Positions 63,337 to 64,000 of a stretch of DNA of 64,000 nt are shown in pieces. Origin of the DNA: GCA-003244245 sp963712995 (GTDB lineage Bacteria > Actinomycetota > Actinomycetes > Mycobacteriales > Pseudonocardiaceae). Numbering within the stretch: the first letter of the stretch is position 1; each line of letters begins with the position of its first letter. The notes under the pieces are model-generated. The model made no database searches, was not told the origin of the DNA, and saw nothing but the letters and a program-made list of their open reading frames with translations. The stretch is taken from contig CAVQKH010000037.1 in the NCBI GenBank assembly GCA_963712995.1, forward strand, positions 1 to 64,000, given 5' to 3'. The position numbers were made by a program, and so were the translations under genes.

Positions 63337-64000
63337 CTACAGATTTCCGCGGCGGGCCTGCTCGCGTTCGATGGCCTCGAACAAAGCCTTGAAGTTGCCC
63401 TTGCCGAAGCCCAGTGAGCCGTGCCGCTCGATGAGCTCGAAGAAGACAGTCGGGCGGTCCTGGACCGGTTTGGTGAACACCTGCAACAGGTAGCCGTCCT
63501 CGTCGCGGTCGGCGAGGATGCGCAGCTCACGCAGCGTTTGGACGGGTACACGGGTGTCACCGACCCACTCGCCGAGCGTGTCGTAGTAGGTATCCGGCGT
63601 GTTCAGGAACTCCACCCCCCGGGCTCGCATCGCGGTCACAGCGCCGACGATGTCGCCGGTCGCCAGCGCGATGTGCTGCACGCCTGGGCCGCCGTTGAAC
63701 TCCAGGTACTCGTCGATCTGCGAGCGCCTGCGGCCGGCTGCCGGTTCGTTGAGCGGGAACTTGACCCGGTGGTTGCCGCTGGTCACCACCTTGGACATCA
63801 GCGCGGAGTAGCGGGTGGCGATGTCCTCGCCGACGAACTCCGCCATGTTCTGAAAGCCCATCACCCGGTTGTAGAACGACACCCAGTGATCCATGCGACC
63901 CAGCTCGACGTTGCCCACGCAGTGATCCACCGCCTGGAACAACCGGCGCCCCGTGGGCACCAGTGGCGGGTGGGCGACGAACCCGGGGAGGAAGGGGCCC
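63337..64000 (-). CDS. hppD: 4-hydroxyphenylpyruvate dioxygenase, C-terminal part (truncated by window)
   Basis: The frame runs off the right end of the window; only the C-terminal 221 residues are present. The iron ligands AVDHCVGNV, GVQHIALAT and FFELIERHG are all inside this part, together with GYLLQVFTKPVQDRPT and NFKALFEAIEREQARRG. The upstream edge reads GPFLPGFVAH, the usual sequence before this domain. It forms homogentisate from 4-hydroxyphenylpyruvate and heads the operon hppD-hmgA-fahA-treX-treY as far as can be seen. Confidence 0.95.
   Translation of the reverse strand, partial: GPFLPGFVAHPPLVPTGRRLFQAVDHCVGNVELGRMDHWVSFYNRVMGFQNMAEFVGEDIATRYSALMSKVVTSGNHRVKFPLNEPAAGRRRSQIDEYLEFNGGPGVQHIALATGDIVGAVTAMRARGVEFLNTPDTYYDTLGEWVGDTRVPVQTLRELRILADRDEDGYLLQVFTKPVQDRPTVFFELIERHGSLGFGKGNFKALFEAIEREQARRGNL

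Overview
The window is high-GC DNA from an actinobacterium. The many GTG starts, 4-base GTGA/ATGA gene overlaps, DUF3618/DUF6153/DUF6247-type proteins and maltooligosyltrehalose genes suggest a Pseudonocardiaceae-like lineage. That placement is inference from gene content; no 16S or other marker lies here. About 50 genes look real. Most open frames on the opposite strand are GC-driven shadows.

Region 1 (1-8.4 kb) is an accessory region built around three copies of the same 43-base 3' half of a tRNA-Pro(GGG) gene (345-387, 2164-2206, 7058-7100). Shared flanks include a double GGGGACCA motif, a strong hairpin and a promoter-like box pair. This is what successive integrations at one tRNA gene leave behind. 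Between the copies lie a 189-bp MITE-like element with 21-bp inverted ends and a 9-bp target duplication, a DUF6247/RelE-like pair, and a possible ADP-ribosyltransferase-like protein next to a membrane-anchored helical protein. Then come an AT-rich decayed tract with an amber-interrupted frame and a frameshifted ORC/CDC6-type ATPase, an SH3-like protein, and a DUF433/DUF5615 toxin-antitoxin pair whose toxin is frameshifted.

Region 2 (8.4-13.4 kb) holds a membrane-anchored heptad protein, a DUF6153-like/DUF305 metal-stress-type group, and a cysteine-synthase-like PLP enzyme coupled to an MFS exporter.

Region 3 (13.5-21.6 kb) is the most striking intact locus. It is an eight-gene complex I-like operon with nuoA, one gene that looks like a degenerate NuoB-NuoD fusion, then nuoH, J, K, L, M and N. 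Genes for the NADH module and the iron-sulfur subunits (C, E, F, G, I) are absent, and the B-like part lacks the N2-cluster cysteines. It looks like a headless proton pump or an ion pump with an unknown electron or ligand input.

Region 4 (21.7-36 kb) holds a two-ATPase/one-permease ABC system with a lipoprotein, divergent from a two-component system. It also carries several membrane proteins, a BlaI/M56 peptidase signalling pair with a candidate operator, a MerR remnant, a parallel beta-helix lipoprotein and a second BlaI-type regulator.

Region 5 (36-45 kb) looks like a sulfur-compound redox locus. It has an Mrp ATPase, a 940-residue molybdopterin oxidoreductase, a four-cluster ferredoxin fused to an NrfD membrane anchor, two DUF202 proteins, a LysR regulator whose frame runs on antisense through a DUF202 gene, and an MBL-fold/rhodanese protein of the persulfide dioxygenase type.

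Region 6 (45-53 kb) has ribBA, ribH, a PH-like protein and bluB, linking flavin supply to the lower ligand of B12. It is followed by a damaged PIN toxin-antitoxin pair abutting a truncated CHAT protease, a 61-bp nested dyad, and an XRE/TPR-like regulator divergent from a small protein.

Region 7 (53-64 kb) has an odd tRNA, bcp, a DUF3618 protein, treZ, a Uma2-type nuclease, treY and treX. treX is translationally coupled to the tyrosine-catabolic genes fumarylacetoacetase, homogentisate dioxygenase and HPPD, the last cut by the window end.
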